A DNA stretch of 64,000 nucleotides from Gordionus sp. m RMFG-2023 (taxonomy: Eukaryota > Nematomorpha > Gordioida > Chordodea > Parachordodidae): NCBI RefSeq assembly GCF_954871325.1, contig NC_088775.1, positions 52,057,561 to 52,121,560 on the forward strand, given 5' to 3'. A model generated the notes under the pieces. The model saw only the letters and a program-made list of their open reading frames with translations, searched no databases and had not been told where the DNA came from. This document shows positions 24,877 through 34,259 of this stretch, in pieces (positions within the stretch are counted from its first letter, which is position 1; every line of letters starts with the position of its first letter). The position numbers were made by a program, and so were the translations under genes.

Positions 24877-25258
24877 GGTTAATGATGCTTACTACCAAGT
24901 AAATGAATGGAAAAATTCTAAATACCGACCAAAATTTATTAAAATGTAATAAGACCCTTATTATTTAATATATTATAATGGAATCACGTGGTCGAGTCCG
25001 GCCTTCTATATATCATCCCTCCAAGGATGGAACCACCAAGTTAGATTAAGAAAAAAATATTGACCATTCCGGAGATTCGAACCCGCGACCATGGGATCAG
25101 TAAGCGAAGCTCTTGCCTACTAGGCCATATAGGCATTCCAAGAAACACGATTTTTCAAATATATATTATAAATATATTTGGTAGTGCCTATCCAAACGAA
25201 AAATAAACAAAATTCAAATTTGATAGGTAGTACCTTAAGGTAGTAAGCATCATTAACC
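24877..25258. mobile_element. Mutator-like MITE with 20-bp TIRs and 9-bp target duplication
   Basis: Perfect 20-bp terminal inverted repeats GGTTAATGATGCTTACTACC (24877-24896) and its complement (25239-25258), flanked by the exact 9-bp repeat GAAATTGGT at 24868-24876 and 25259-25267. A 9-bp duplication is characteristic of Mutator-like elements. The 382-bp body has no ORF but contains a tRNA-like SINE head on the minus strand. It is inserted in the Gypsy-type remnant. Confidence 0.92.
25064..25136 (-). repeat. tRNA-derived SINE-like head with pol III A and B boxes
   Basis: On the minus strand TGGCCTAGTAGG (25115-25126) matches an A box and GGGTTCGAATC (25074-25084) a B box, about 40 bp apart, as in tRNA genes. 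The acceptor arms do not pair and no clean anticodon stem is visible, so it is not a functional tRNA. Downstream sequence to about 24970 may be SINE body. It lies wholly inside the Mutator-like MITE. Confidence 0.75.
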
Positions 25259-25450
25259 GAAATTGGTCATTTCGTAGATTTTGACGTAGATTTACTTTTA
25301 AAAGAGGACTACGTTCTGCTGTAATATCCGTGCGAGTGCCTTTTGAATGGAGAGTAGAAATGGAGAGAGAATTAGATAATTGGGTTAAGTTTCGGTTTAT
25401 TTTAATATTTTATGTGTATACCATGATAATGTATATGGGAAGTCAGAGAG

Positions 25451-27150
25451 TCTAGACATATTTTTACCTATTTACTTTAAAAAAACTTAAAAGTTCAAAA
25501 ATAATGATTATGACAATTGTCACTTTTCGATAGTACACCTTCATTGATTAATTTAACATGTTTACAAAACATATTTTTACCTATTTACTTTAGAAAAACT
25601 CAAAAAAGTTCAGAAAAAACGATTATGACAATTTTAACTTTTCTATATTACATCTTCATTGAAATTTTAATATAACATGTTTACAAAACATATTTTTACC
25701 TATTTACTTTCAAAAAGTTCAAAAATAACGATTATGACAATTGTCACTTTTCTATAGTACATCTTCACTGAAATTTTAATTTAACATGTTTTCAAAATAT
25801 ATTTGTACCTATTTATATTAAAAAACTCAAAAAGTTCAAAAATAACGATTATGACAATTGTCACTTTTTATAGTTCACCTTTTTAACATGTTTACAAAAC
25901 ATATTTTAACCTATTTACTTTAAAAAAACTCAAAAGTATAAAAAAACGTTTATGACAAATGTCACTTTTCTATAGTACATCTTCCCTGAAATTTTAATTT
26001 AACGTGTTTACAAAATATATTTTTACCTATTTACATTAAAAAAGTTCAAAAATATCGATTATGACAATTGTCACTTTTCTATAGTTCACCTTCACTGAAA
26101 TATTAATTTAGCATGTTGACAAAATATATTTTACTATTTAATTTTAAAAACTTAGAAAAGTTCAAAAATAACGATTATGGCATCTGTCACTTTTCTATAG
26201 CACACCTACACTGAAATTTTAATTTAACATGTTTACAAAACATATTTATACCTATTTACTTTAAAAAAACAAAAGTTCAAAAATAAGGACTATGACAATG
26301 TAAAAATTTTAAAGTTTTAATTAGTATTTCTATAGTACATCTTCACTGAAATATTAATTTAACATGTTTACAAAACATATTTTTACCTATTTACTTAAAA
26401 AACTCAAAAAGTTCAAAAATAAGGATTATGACAATTGTCACTTTTCTATAGTAAATCTTCACTGAAATATTAATTTAACATGTTTACAAAACATATTTTT
26501 ACCTATTTACTTTAAAAAAAGTTCAAAAAAAACGATTATGACATCTGTCACTTTTCTATAGTACACCTTCATTTAAATTTTAATTTAACATGTTTACAAA
26601 ACATATTTTTACCTATTTACTTTAAAAATACTCAAAAAAGTTCAAAAATAACGATTATGACAATTGTCACTTCTCTATAGTACATCTTCACTGAAATTTT
26701 AATTTAACATGTTTACAAAATATATATTTACCTATTTACTTTAAAAAAACTTAAAAATATTCAAAAATAACGATTATGACAATTGTCACTTTTCTATAGT
26801 ACACCTTCACTGAAATTTTAATTTAACATGTTTACAAACATATTTTTACCTATTTACTTTAAAAATACTCAAAAAAGTTCAAAAATAACGATTATGACAA
26901 TTGTCACTTTTCTATAGTACATCTCACTGAAATTTTAATTACATGTTTACAAAACATATTTTTCCCTATTTACTTTAAAGGAACTTAAAGTTCAAAAATA
27001 ACGATTATGACATCTGTCACTTTTTGATAGTACACCTTCATTGAAATTTTTATTTAACATGTTTACAAAACATATTTTTACCTATTTACTTTAAAAAAGT
27101 TCAAAAATAATGATTATGACAATTGTCACTTATAGTTTATCTTCTCTGAA
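25451..27150. repeat. ~115-bp minisatellite, left block (about 14 copies)
   Basis: A tandem unit carrying AACATGTTTACAAAACATAT, TTACCTATTTACTTTAAAAA, AACGATTATGACAATTGTCA and CTTTTCTATAGTACATCTTC. Copies vary by small indels. Each contains two short palindromes (ACATGTTTACAAAACATAT and TGACAATTGTCA). There is no coding potential. The array resumes after the LINE at 30240. Confidence 0.92.
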
Positions 27151-27279
27151 ATTTTTTTTTTTTTACTACATCAATCCCCCGACCCTTATTGAATCTGAGA
27201 TAAGTTTTGCTTTGTATATCAAGAATCTTTCAATATAAAGTAATCTTTAAACATAATCATACATAACAATATATGAACC

Positions 27280-27879
27280 ATGGTGATATGTCCCACATGC
27301 TTTGAGAATGTTTCCTTAACAAAAGGAAATAAAATTATTTGTCATGGTAAACGAGCCAACAGATGCCCTTCATCAGGTACTTTCTTTAACAACAATGAAT
27401 TTGTTATACCTCCTCCTTATCTGCTCTTATTAATAGTATTAATTTGGAACCAATACCTACAACTTCAAGAAACAATCCCTTTAACTATATCTTCATGCCC
27501 AGATAATAACATTAATTCAACTTTTATTGCTGAGGCACAAGAATGGCTAGAAAAATTTATGAAAAAAAGTCCCCCCTCCCCTCCCACAATAGCTCGTATT
27601 CCACAAGGTGCTAGAATTATATTTTCACAATTTTTTTTAGCTATTTTAACTTCCCTAAATAAAAATATTAAAAGTTTAGATAATTGGATTAGATTTTTAT
27701 CATTTATATATTTAAATCTACACCTCCCAAAATCAAAATTAAACTTAACACAAAGCATCAAAAAAACATTAAATTCAAATGATATTAGTTACTTTGATAT
27801 TCCCAAACAACCTCCACATTCTTTCAATAAGCTTTTGACAGATAAAAAAAAAAGGCCAAGCTTATTTAAAATAAAATAA
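27280..27879 (+). pseudogene. N-terminal zinc-finger region of LINE copy 1
   Basis: A 199-codon frame beginning MVICPTCFENVSLTKGNKI and continuing ICHGKRANRCPS, with a C-x2-C...H-x5-C spacing typical of the N-terminal nucleic-acid-binding fingers of LINEs with a restriction-like endonuclease. The remainder (hydrophobic segment, then AQEWLEKFM, and PQGARIIFSQFFLAI) is the RT-proximal region. It ends at a stop at 27879. The RT resumes further on in another frame. Confidence 0.65.
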
Positions 27880-28037
27880 ACCTATGCAATGTAAATTCAG
27901 CTATCAACATAGCCTGTTCAAGTGATACTATGGCCCCCAATAATGATATAACTCTAACGGCCATGCAATCTAAACATCCTCAAGATTTTTCATAAATCAT
28001 CCTTCCACTATCTAATAATCCCATTCCACTAACCGAG

Positions 28038-29000
28038 ATGGAAATATTGGAAGCAATAAAGAGAGTCAAAAAAGATTATTCAGGGGGCATCGATGGTTTT
28101 CGTGCCATTTATCTCCAAGATATAATTAAACCAACTATACCCCTATATCAAAACATACACAATTCACCGTATTGCTTAATCATATCTTTCATAATAAAAT
28201 ACCTAATCTCATTCAGCCCTTTATTTTTGGAGCCCCCTTATTATCCTAAAATAAAACTAATGGAGACATCAGGCCTATTGCAATAGGGTCACTCTTCCGG
28301 CGAATCATTTCCAAAATGATTTGCTCCCATATAAAATCTAACCTATCTAATTTACTACAACCAAACCAGCTTGGTTTTAATGTTCCTGGAAGATGTGAGG
28401 CTGCCCCACTCGACACGTGTCGTCCTCCATAATACACATGATCATTGCATTCAAAATCGACCTACATAATGCCTTCAACTCACTTTAAAGAGAACATTTT
28501 ATACCCTCCTTTTGTGAAATTTTTCCAGATTATACAACATACATCGCTGCATGTTACAACCAACCCACCTTTTTAAAATTTAATGATTCTATTATTCTCT
28601 CTAAACAGGGCATCCAACAAGGAGACCCTTTAGGTCCGGCATTATTCTGCCAAGGCATCCAATTAATTATAAAAGAGATCTCTTTCAATTGTGATCTTAA
28701 ATTAAATGTATGGTACCTGGACGATGGCACACTAGCAGGCCCTTATAACGAAATCATAAAAATTCCATCAATTATAAATCACTTAGCTCCTATTACAGGA
28801 CTATCATTAAACCCTCATAAGTGCGAATTTTATTCCCCTTCTGAATCGGACTGCCCACCCGAAAATTTTATTTTAGTGGACAAAGCCAGCTTTACCCATT
28901 TAGGTTCACCTATTGGAGGGGAAAAGCTATATTTCATTTTAGAGATGAATTCCTTGCTAAATTTAATAAAATGAAAAATATTTTAAAATATTTACCCGCC
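28038..29000 (+). pseudogene. Reverse transcriptase of LINE copy 1
   Basis: Motifs in order, spread over changing frames: YSGGIDGFRAIYLQDI (28077 on), RPIAIGS-like sequence (28270-28290), PNQLGFNVPGRCEAA (28365-28400), IDLHNAFNS-like sequence (28456-28485), GIQQGDPLGPALF (28612-28650), and WYLDDGTLAGPYN (28710-28748) with the catalytic Asp pair intact. THLGSPIGG closes the palm near 28900. The order is right for RT, but at least three frame changes separate the blocks. Confidence 0.85.
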
Positions 29001-29139
29001 TCACCAGGCTTTTACTGAAAAATTTTTTATTCATTCCAAAAATTTTACATGCCTTTCTTTCATCTACAATTTTCACATCCCCTGATGTATTATTGGACCT
29101 CGAAGTCCACTTAATATCAAATTTTCATCATCATCCTGG

Positions 29140-30080
29140 ATGCAAGCCGCTCTTCCACCAAAGCTAGGCGGAATAGGCATACAATCCCCCATATCCCTAA
29201 GCATTTCAGCTTTTCTATCCTCAGTGGCTAAATTCCGACACACACTGGGAGACTTCTATATCGACCCACATCGAACGGCAGCACTAGACCTCTGGAGCAA
29301 AAATGCCCCAAATCGCTCATATCCAGATTCACTAAAACAAAGAGACTGGAACTTTCCATTGATACAGCATTGCGTTGATTACTTACACTTCAAAGCTGTT
29401 CAAATAACATCTCCATAGCTCTTTCTCCATCTAAACCCTAGCCCAATTATACATAATGAAAATAATATGACCCCTCTGCCAGATCCAATAATTCCTTCAC
29501 TCATATGCCATCTAGGATATGAATGGTTAGAAACTGTATCTAGTTCTAATCTATATTATTAACCAACGAAGAACTCAGAATAGCCATAGGCCTTCGCTTA
29601 GGATGTAAAATCGTAACACCTACATCATGCGTTCAACCTACATCGATAGTCTTGGATACCACCCCCTTCACTGTCGTTTCTCAAAAGGCAGATTACCCAG
29701 TCACCATGCTATCAATTCAATCATCAACAGAACCTTGAAATCCTCAAATATTCCCTCCACCCTGGAACCATCCGGCCTCAGCCCTGACAATCAAACTAGA
29801 CCAGATGGTAAGACGCTAGTCCCTTGGAACCAAGGTCTACCTCTCGCCTGGAATTATACTTGCGTGGATCGTTTTGCCAGATCTGCCGAAAACACAAAAA
29901 CAAACAAATATAGCAACCTTAATAATGTTTTGTTTGTTCCGGTAGTCTCAGATACCTGTGGATAACAATAGGGCAAAGGTTACGCTTTATCACATGTAAT
30001 CCAAAAGAAGGCTTCTACCTTCGACAGAGAATATCAACTGAAATCTGCCGTTCTAACTGCATATCCATACATGGGTCTAT
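29140..30080 (+). pseudogene. Post-RT and restriction-like endonuclease region of LINE copy 1
   Basis: LPPKLGGIGIQSPISLSISAF (29143 on) is the thumb/post-RT block. A Cys-rich segment followed by GYHPLHCRFSKGRLPSHHAIN (29650-29710) looks like a zinc-binding C...H-x2-C unit. RPDGKTLVPW then LAWNYTCVDRFARS (29790-29885) fits the Pro-Asp...Asp-type core of a restriction-like nuclease, by analogy with R2-group LINEs. The tail EGFYLRQRIS-type motif is at 30008-30035. Assignment of nuclease function is inference from this pattern. Confidence 0.65.
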
Positions 30081-30239
30081 AGCCCCGTTGATCATACCTA
30101 ATTAAATGTTTAATTATTATTTTATTTAATATAGTTTTTATATAAATTTTATTTTACAAATAGTTTACATGTTATTTTAAATATATATAATTTTTCTAAA
30201 ATAAAAGAAATGAAGCCATTTACAAATAATAATTAAAAA

Positions 30240-30680
30240 AAACATATTTTTACCTATATTTACTTTAAAAATCAAAAAATTCAAAAATAACGATTATGAC
30301 AATTATGACAATTGTCACTTTTCTATAGTACACTTTCACTAGAATATTAATTTAACATGTTTACACAATATATTTTTACCTATTTACTCTAAAAAAACTC
30401 AAAAAAGTTCAAAAATAACGATTATGACAATTGTCACCTTTCTTATAGTACATCTTCGGAGAAATTTTAATTTTACAAGTTTATTATATAAATTTTTACA
30501 TATTTGCTTTAAAAACATTCAAAAAAGTTAAAAAAAAATAACGATTATGACAATTGTCACTTTTCTATAGTACATCTTCACCGAAATTTTAATTTAACAT
30601 GTTTACACAAAATATTTTAACCTATTTACTTTAAAAAATGTTCAAAAATAACGAATATGACATTTGTCACTTTTATCTAA
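30240..30680. repeat. ~115-bp minisatellite, right block (about 4 copies)
   Basis: The same unit as at 25451-27150, in the same orientation (AACGATTATGACAATTGTCAC at each step). The two blocks were one array before the LINE inserted. Confidence 0.92.
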
Positions 30681-30838
30681 AAAATTTGCGATTAAAAGAT
30701 ATATTAGAAAAAAATACGTAAAAATAAATATATAAAAAATAATCTTAAAAATATATTTTTACTATATATATATAAAAAACATCAATCAAAAAATATATTT
30801 AAAAAAATTATAACAAATTAAAATATATATTCCAACTC
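30681..30838. other. AT-rich junction
   Basis: Simple A/T sequence between the minisatellite and the Gypsy-type gag remnant. Confidence 0.4.
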
Positions 30839-31335
30839 CGCATCACTAACGCCGCACTGGAGCCAGTCCAGAAACTCCGGCGTCAAATATTCTCCCAACA
30901 TTCTTAATTCCTCGTCGTTTGACTCCGCCAACCGTCATCCTCTTCCTCGCCTGGGTTCGTTGCCCTCCCAAATCCGTTCCCCAACACGGTCATGGACTTG
31001 CTCCGATTCCCCGTCATCCCATCTCTCAACGCTTCGCTCATCCTTGTGCCACACGATCTCCCCCACACGTATCGCGGTCTCATCCGTTGGCAGGATGTCT
31101 CCAGCTTGCTCATTCTCCCAGACTGACCGTTCCCATGTCTGACCCGAGCCAGCCAAATGGGGGCACTGATGGGCTAGATGTCCCCTTCTTCGGCAGCAAT
31201 ATCACCTCCGTCGTTCCACTTGGATCGGTGCTCTCTATCAGAACACGCCCATTCTAGCCCAACAATCGGGTCGTCTGTTTGCCGCACCGTTATGTGTACC
31301 TCAAAGTCCCGGAACACCCAAATGTTCTGCATTCC
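30839..31335 (-). mobile_element. Gypsy-type gag remnant, fossil
   Basis: A block much GC-richer than everything around it. On the minus strand it carries a CCHC-like knuckle (core RRRGHLAHQC) near 31155-31195 followed by a charged region (WENEQAGDILPTDET). It is broken and lacks pol. The strand is the same as the pol remnant at 34.26-37.43 kb, from which it is separated by probable LTR sequence. Confidence 0.55.
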
Positions 31336-33400
31336 CTATTCCTAATTATGGGGTAAGCTGATACATATATATATATTACATATTTGTCCCGGTTCCCTAT
31401 TCTCCTGCCCTGTAACACGGTCCACCCTGCTTTATTCAACAATAACCCCCAAATTCCTACCCCTTACCCCAAAATTAATCCTCAACTAGATTACTTATTT
31501 AATAACTCACAATACTCAAATATTTCCCCCAAAGCTTCTACTTTCCTTATTTCCGACCTATTAAACTACGATATATAACACAATACATTTAATTATCAAT
31601 AACAATTCCCTATAACACAATACATTTAATTATTTCAATAACAATTACCCTTTAATTTCCAAAAAAAAATATATAACACCATACATTTAATCAGGATTGT
31701 GCATTTGACCGGTCAAATACGTTTCGGTCATATTTGACCGGTCAAATATGGTCAAATACGGTCAAATGTGGTCAAATTCAAATATATGTTTTTTTAAGTT
31801 AATATTAACTTTATTTTGAATATAATAGTAAAATGAATCTATAATATTAATTTTTTAAATTCATTGTCATTCATTAACTAGCGTGTAGCTATATTTAGCA
31901 GAGTCTTGTTCTGATTCATATTCAATATTAACATTTTCTATAATATTTTTTAATCAATTTTCCTGATGTCTTAGATCTTCAATCGATTTCTATTTCCATA
32001 AGATTATTAACCCAAATCGACCTATTTCTTTCTAAAGAAGAAGTAGAACTAGGAATTGTTAGTCTCTGTGCAGGGTAGACAAAGTTTAATCTATTAACTT
32101 GAGGTCGGAATTGATTATTTCTAGAAATTACTAATTTCCACATAATTTGCTATATTAAACATGCTGTTTTTGCTTCTGAAATTAATTATATCACTTAAAA
32201 TATTTTGGTCATCACTACCTTGTAAAATAGCCTATTCTTGAATTATATCACATACTTCATTAATTTCACTGCTAGTTAGTTCTCCTCTTGATATTGTGGA
32301 CCCAAATAAACAAACATTGTGATCACATGTATTTACATCGTTTTTCCCTTTTTTAAACATATTTTTAATTCATTTTTCCTTTAAATTTTTTAGAGTATCG
32401 TATTTGACAGGTCAAATACTCTTCCGGTCAATTGACCGGTCAATTGACTGAATTTGACTGGTCAATTGACCGACTGCCAACCCTGCATTTAATTATTCAA
32501 ATAACAATTCCATTTAATTTCAACCCAACTCAGTTCCTACACCAAAAAAAATAAACTCCCTCATTCCAACAAAAATTACCCTAACTCAACTATTTCCTAA
32601 AAGAAATTATCGTACTCTAAAAAAAAAATAACATAACATTTTTTCTTTTACCTTATTTGCCTGGATATTTTTTTTTTGCAAAAAGAAAACTTTGAAAATT
32701 ACTTTTGATAATTCCAACTACAAAAAAAAAAACTTTTTATCTTTTTCTCACCCCAAAATCTCTAGTAATCTTTATTTAATTCCCATCTAATTTTAATTTA
32801 ACTTTCTTCTTTTCCCACCAATTTTCTTATTCAACTTGATTTATGACTCCTTTTATAACTCTTCTTTTTTTCTCAAAACCCAAATTTTTGGCATATCATA
32901 CCTTTTTTTCAATTTTATTTTCGACTTTAACTTAACTTCCCCAAAAAATATTTTCAATTTCTTGATTTATTACTCCCCTCACCCTTTCCCTTGCAACATT
33001 TATCTTGACATTTTCCTTAACTTAATCATCATTTTATCTTGTTCATTATTTCCTTATTTTATCTTGCTAATTATTTTCTTTCAAACCTTTTGAATTAAAT
33101 TCCCTCCACCTGCGCGAACATCTCCCAACTTATTTAACTTAAAGTATCTTTGTTTTTCAGCAATAATAATTTAATTTACAATTATTTCTTGTTACGACGT
33201 TTCCCGTGGTTATTTAAGATAACCTCCTTAATCTAGGCCAAATGATAATGAGAAATCTTTTATATATATATTTTTTTTATATATATATTTTTCTTTTTAT
33301 TTAACCCCAACTCATATACTTTACATATTGATCCCTTGATCTCTTCTGGCGAACCCTCTCAATTTCTCCGGGTCAATCCGCCTGCGAAGCTGATCCCTGT
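31336..33400. other. Pyrimidine-rich probable LTR region of the Gypsy cluster
   Basis: Plus-strand C/T- and A-rich sequence without coding function, interrupted by a hAT at 31692-32485. Local direct repeats ACACAATACATTTAATTAT lie near 31577-31640. Its position between the 3' end of one pol remnant and the gag of another, all on the minus strand, suggests LTR sequence shared by two copies. No second LTR copy was found in the window to prove this. Confidence 0.35.
31692..32485 (-). mobile_element. Short hAT element with exact 8-bp target duplication
   Basis: Ends CAGGATTGTGCA and TGCCAACCCTG (complement CAGGGTTGGCA), flanked by CATTTAAT at 31684-31691 and 32486-32493. Both subterminal regions are packed with TTGACCGGTCAA palindromes and TGGTCAAAT. 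The minus strand between 31.88 and 32.35 kb retains a decayed hAT C-terminal region (IPSSTSSLER resembles the IPASSAxSER dimerisation motif). It is internally deleted and non-autonomous. Confidence 0.9.
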
Positions 33401-33413
33401 GTCGCACTCCTTG

Positions 33414-34237
33414 AAACCAAAACGAATATCGGTTCGGTTCAGGTTCGGATAAAAATAACAGTTCAAGGTTCAGGTTCGGTTGCAAAAAATAAAAATATTG
33501 GTTCGGTTCGAACCTCTAAAAACCGGTTTGAACACTTTTGTATTCAAACCTACATTAGGATTATGTATAAGGAAAAAAAATTTTTATTTCATAATTAAAA
33601 TAAAAACCTTCATTTTTATTAATTGCACATTATAAAATAATATTTAATAACAAATAAATATATCAAAGATTAATTTTAATATGAACAATTAATTAAAAAT
33701 TTTTTATTAAGCCGCACAATTAATATATTTTCAAAATTCGTCTCACTCAAATTACATTTATAAGGAGATATATAAATTTAATTGTTGAAAAACATCCACG
33801 CTAACTTGGGTAGCTGGCATTACCAGTATGATATCAGATTTGATGTGTCATTTATAATACTATATGTAAATAATTTATATATTAGATTTAATTTTTTTCT
33901 ACACATTATAATTTATAAGCTTGAAATATTTAAAAAATGTTGTAAAATGGCAATATACTAAAGTTTATAAAAATAATGACTGACGTTTATCAATCAAATG
34001 TGATTGATAATAATTTTTAAAACAATTTGAATATAATTAAAATTTTTGCAATATACAACTAGTAATAATAACTTGCACATTATTTTATAAGCATAAAATT
34101 ATGAGACTCGAACGGTTCAGAGGCATTTTAGCTGTTCGGTTCAGGTTCGGCTAGAAATTTTTTAGAAGTTTAGGTTCGGTTTAGGTTTGATAAAAAATAC
34201 CGGTTTTTAGCGGTTTAACGGTTCGGTTTGGATCCCA
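33414..34237. mobile_element. hAT-like fold-back MITE, copy 1
   Basis: The reverse complement of the element at 42383-43218 along almost its full length (ends rich in GGTTCGGTTCAGGTTCGG; interior word AATGTGATTGATAA). The flanks ACTCCTTG (33406-33413) and GCTCCTTG (34238-34245) match at 7 of 8 bases, a likely target duplication. The left terminus has lost the CAGGGATCC end. No coding sequence. It is inserted next to the Gypsy-type integrase remnant. Confidence 0.85.
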
Positions 34238-34259
34238 GCTCCTTGTCTCCCATCGGCAA

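Larger units (their letters stand above)
23011..25450 (+). mobile_element. Gypsy-type LTR retroelement remnant, fossil
   Basis: A purine-rich plus-strand remnant. A nucleocapsid-like part lies at about 23850-23990, with the CCHC knuckle CFRCRNIGHYARDC. The start of a reverse transcriptase is recognisable near 25330-25410 by its similarity (VPFEW, RELDNWV) to the Gypsy copy near 36.5 kb. No LTR was identified on either side, and the rest of pol is absent. It is heavily broken, with many breaks, so probably old. A Mutator-like MITE (24877-25258) is inserted in it, and the minisatellite begins where it stops. Confidence 0.6.
27151..30110 (+). mobile_element. LINE with restriction-like C-terminal domain, copy 1
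   Basis: A non-LTR retrotransposon inserted within the minisatellite. Plus-strand order: N-terminal Cys/His finger (27280-27380), RT (28038-29000), post-RT region (29140-29420) and C-terminal endonuclease-like domain (29590-30080). The 3' end (GCATATCCATACATGGGTC, then ATCATACCTAA) is shared with the fragment near 55.25 kb, which fixes the 3' boundary at about 30105. The RT is split over several frames with a few stops, so it is a dead copy. Relatives: 39.92-42.12, 45.81-46.10 and 55.02-55.28 kb. Confidence 0.88.

Noticed and set aside
25064-25136. Functional tRNA gene
   Set aside because: A and B boxes are present, but the acceptor and anticodon stems do not pair; it sits inside a MITE.
30919-31257. 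Plus-strand ORFs of up to 112 codons in the GC-rich block
   Set aside because: Opposite-strand shadows of the minus-strand gag-like remnant.
32836-33093. Phe/Ile/Tyr-rich plus-strand ORF as a membrane protein
   Set aside because: Composition follows the T-rich DNA; no start context or conserved pattern.
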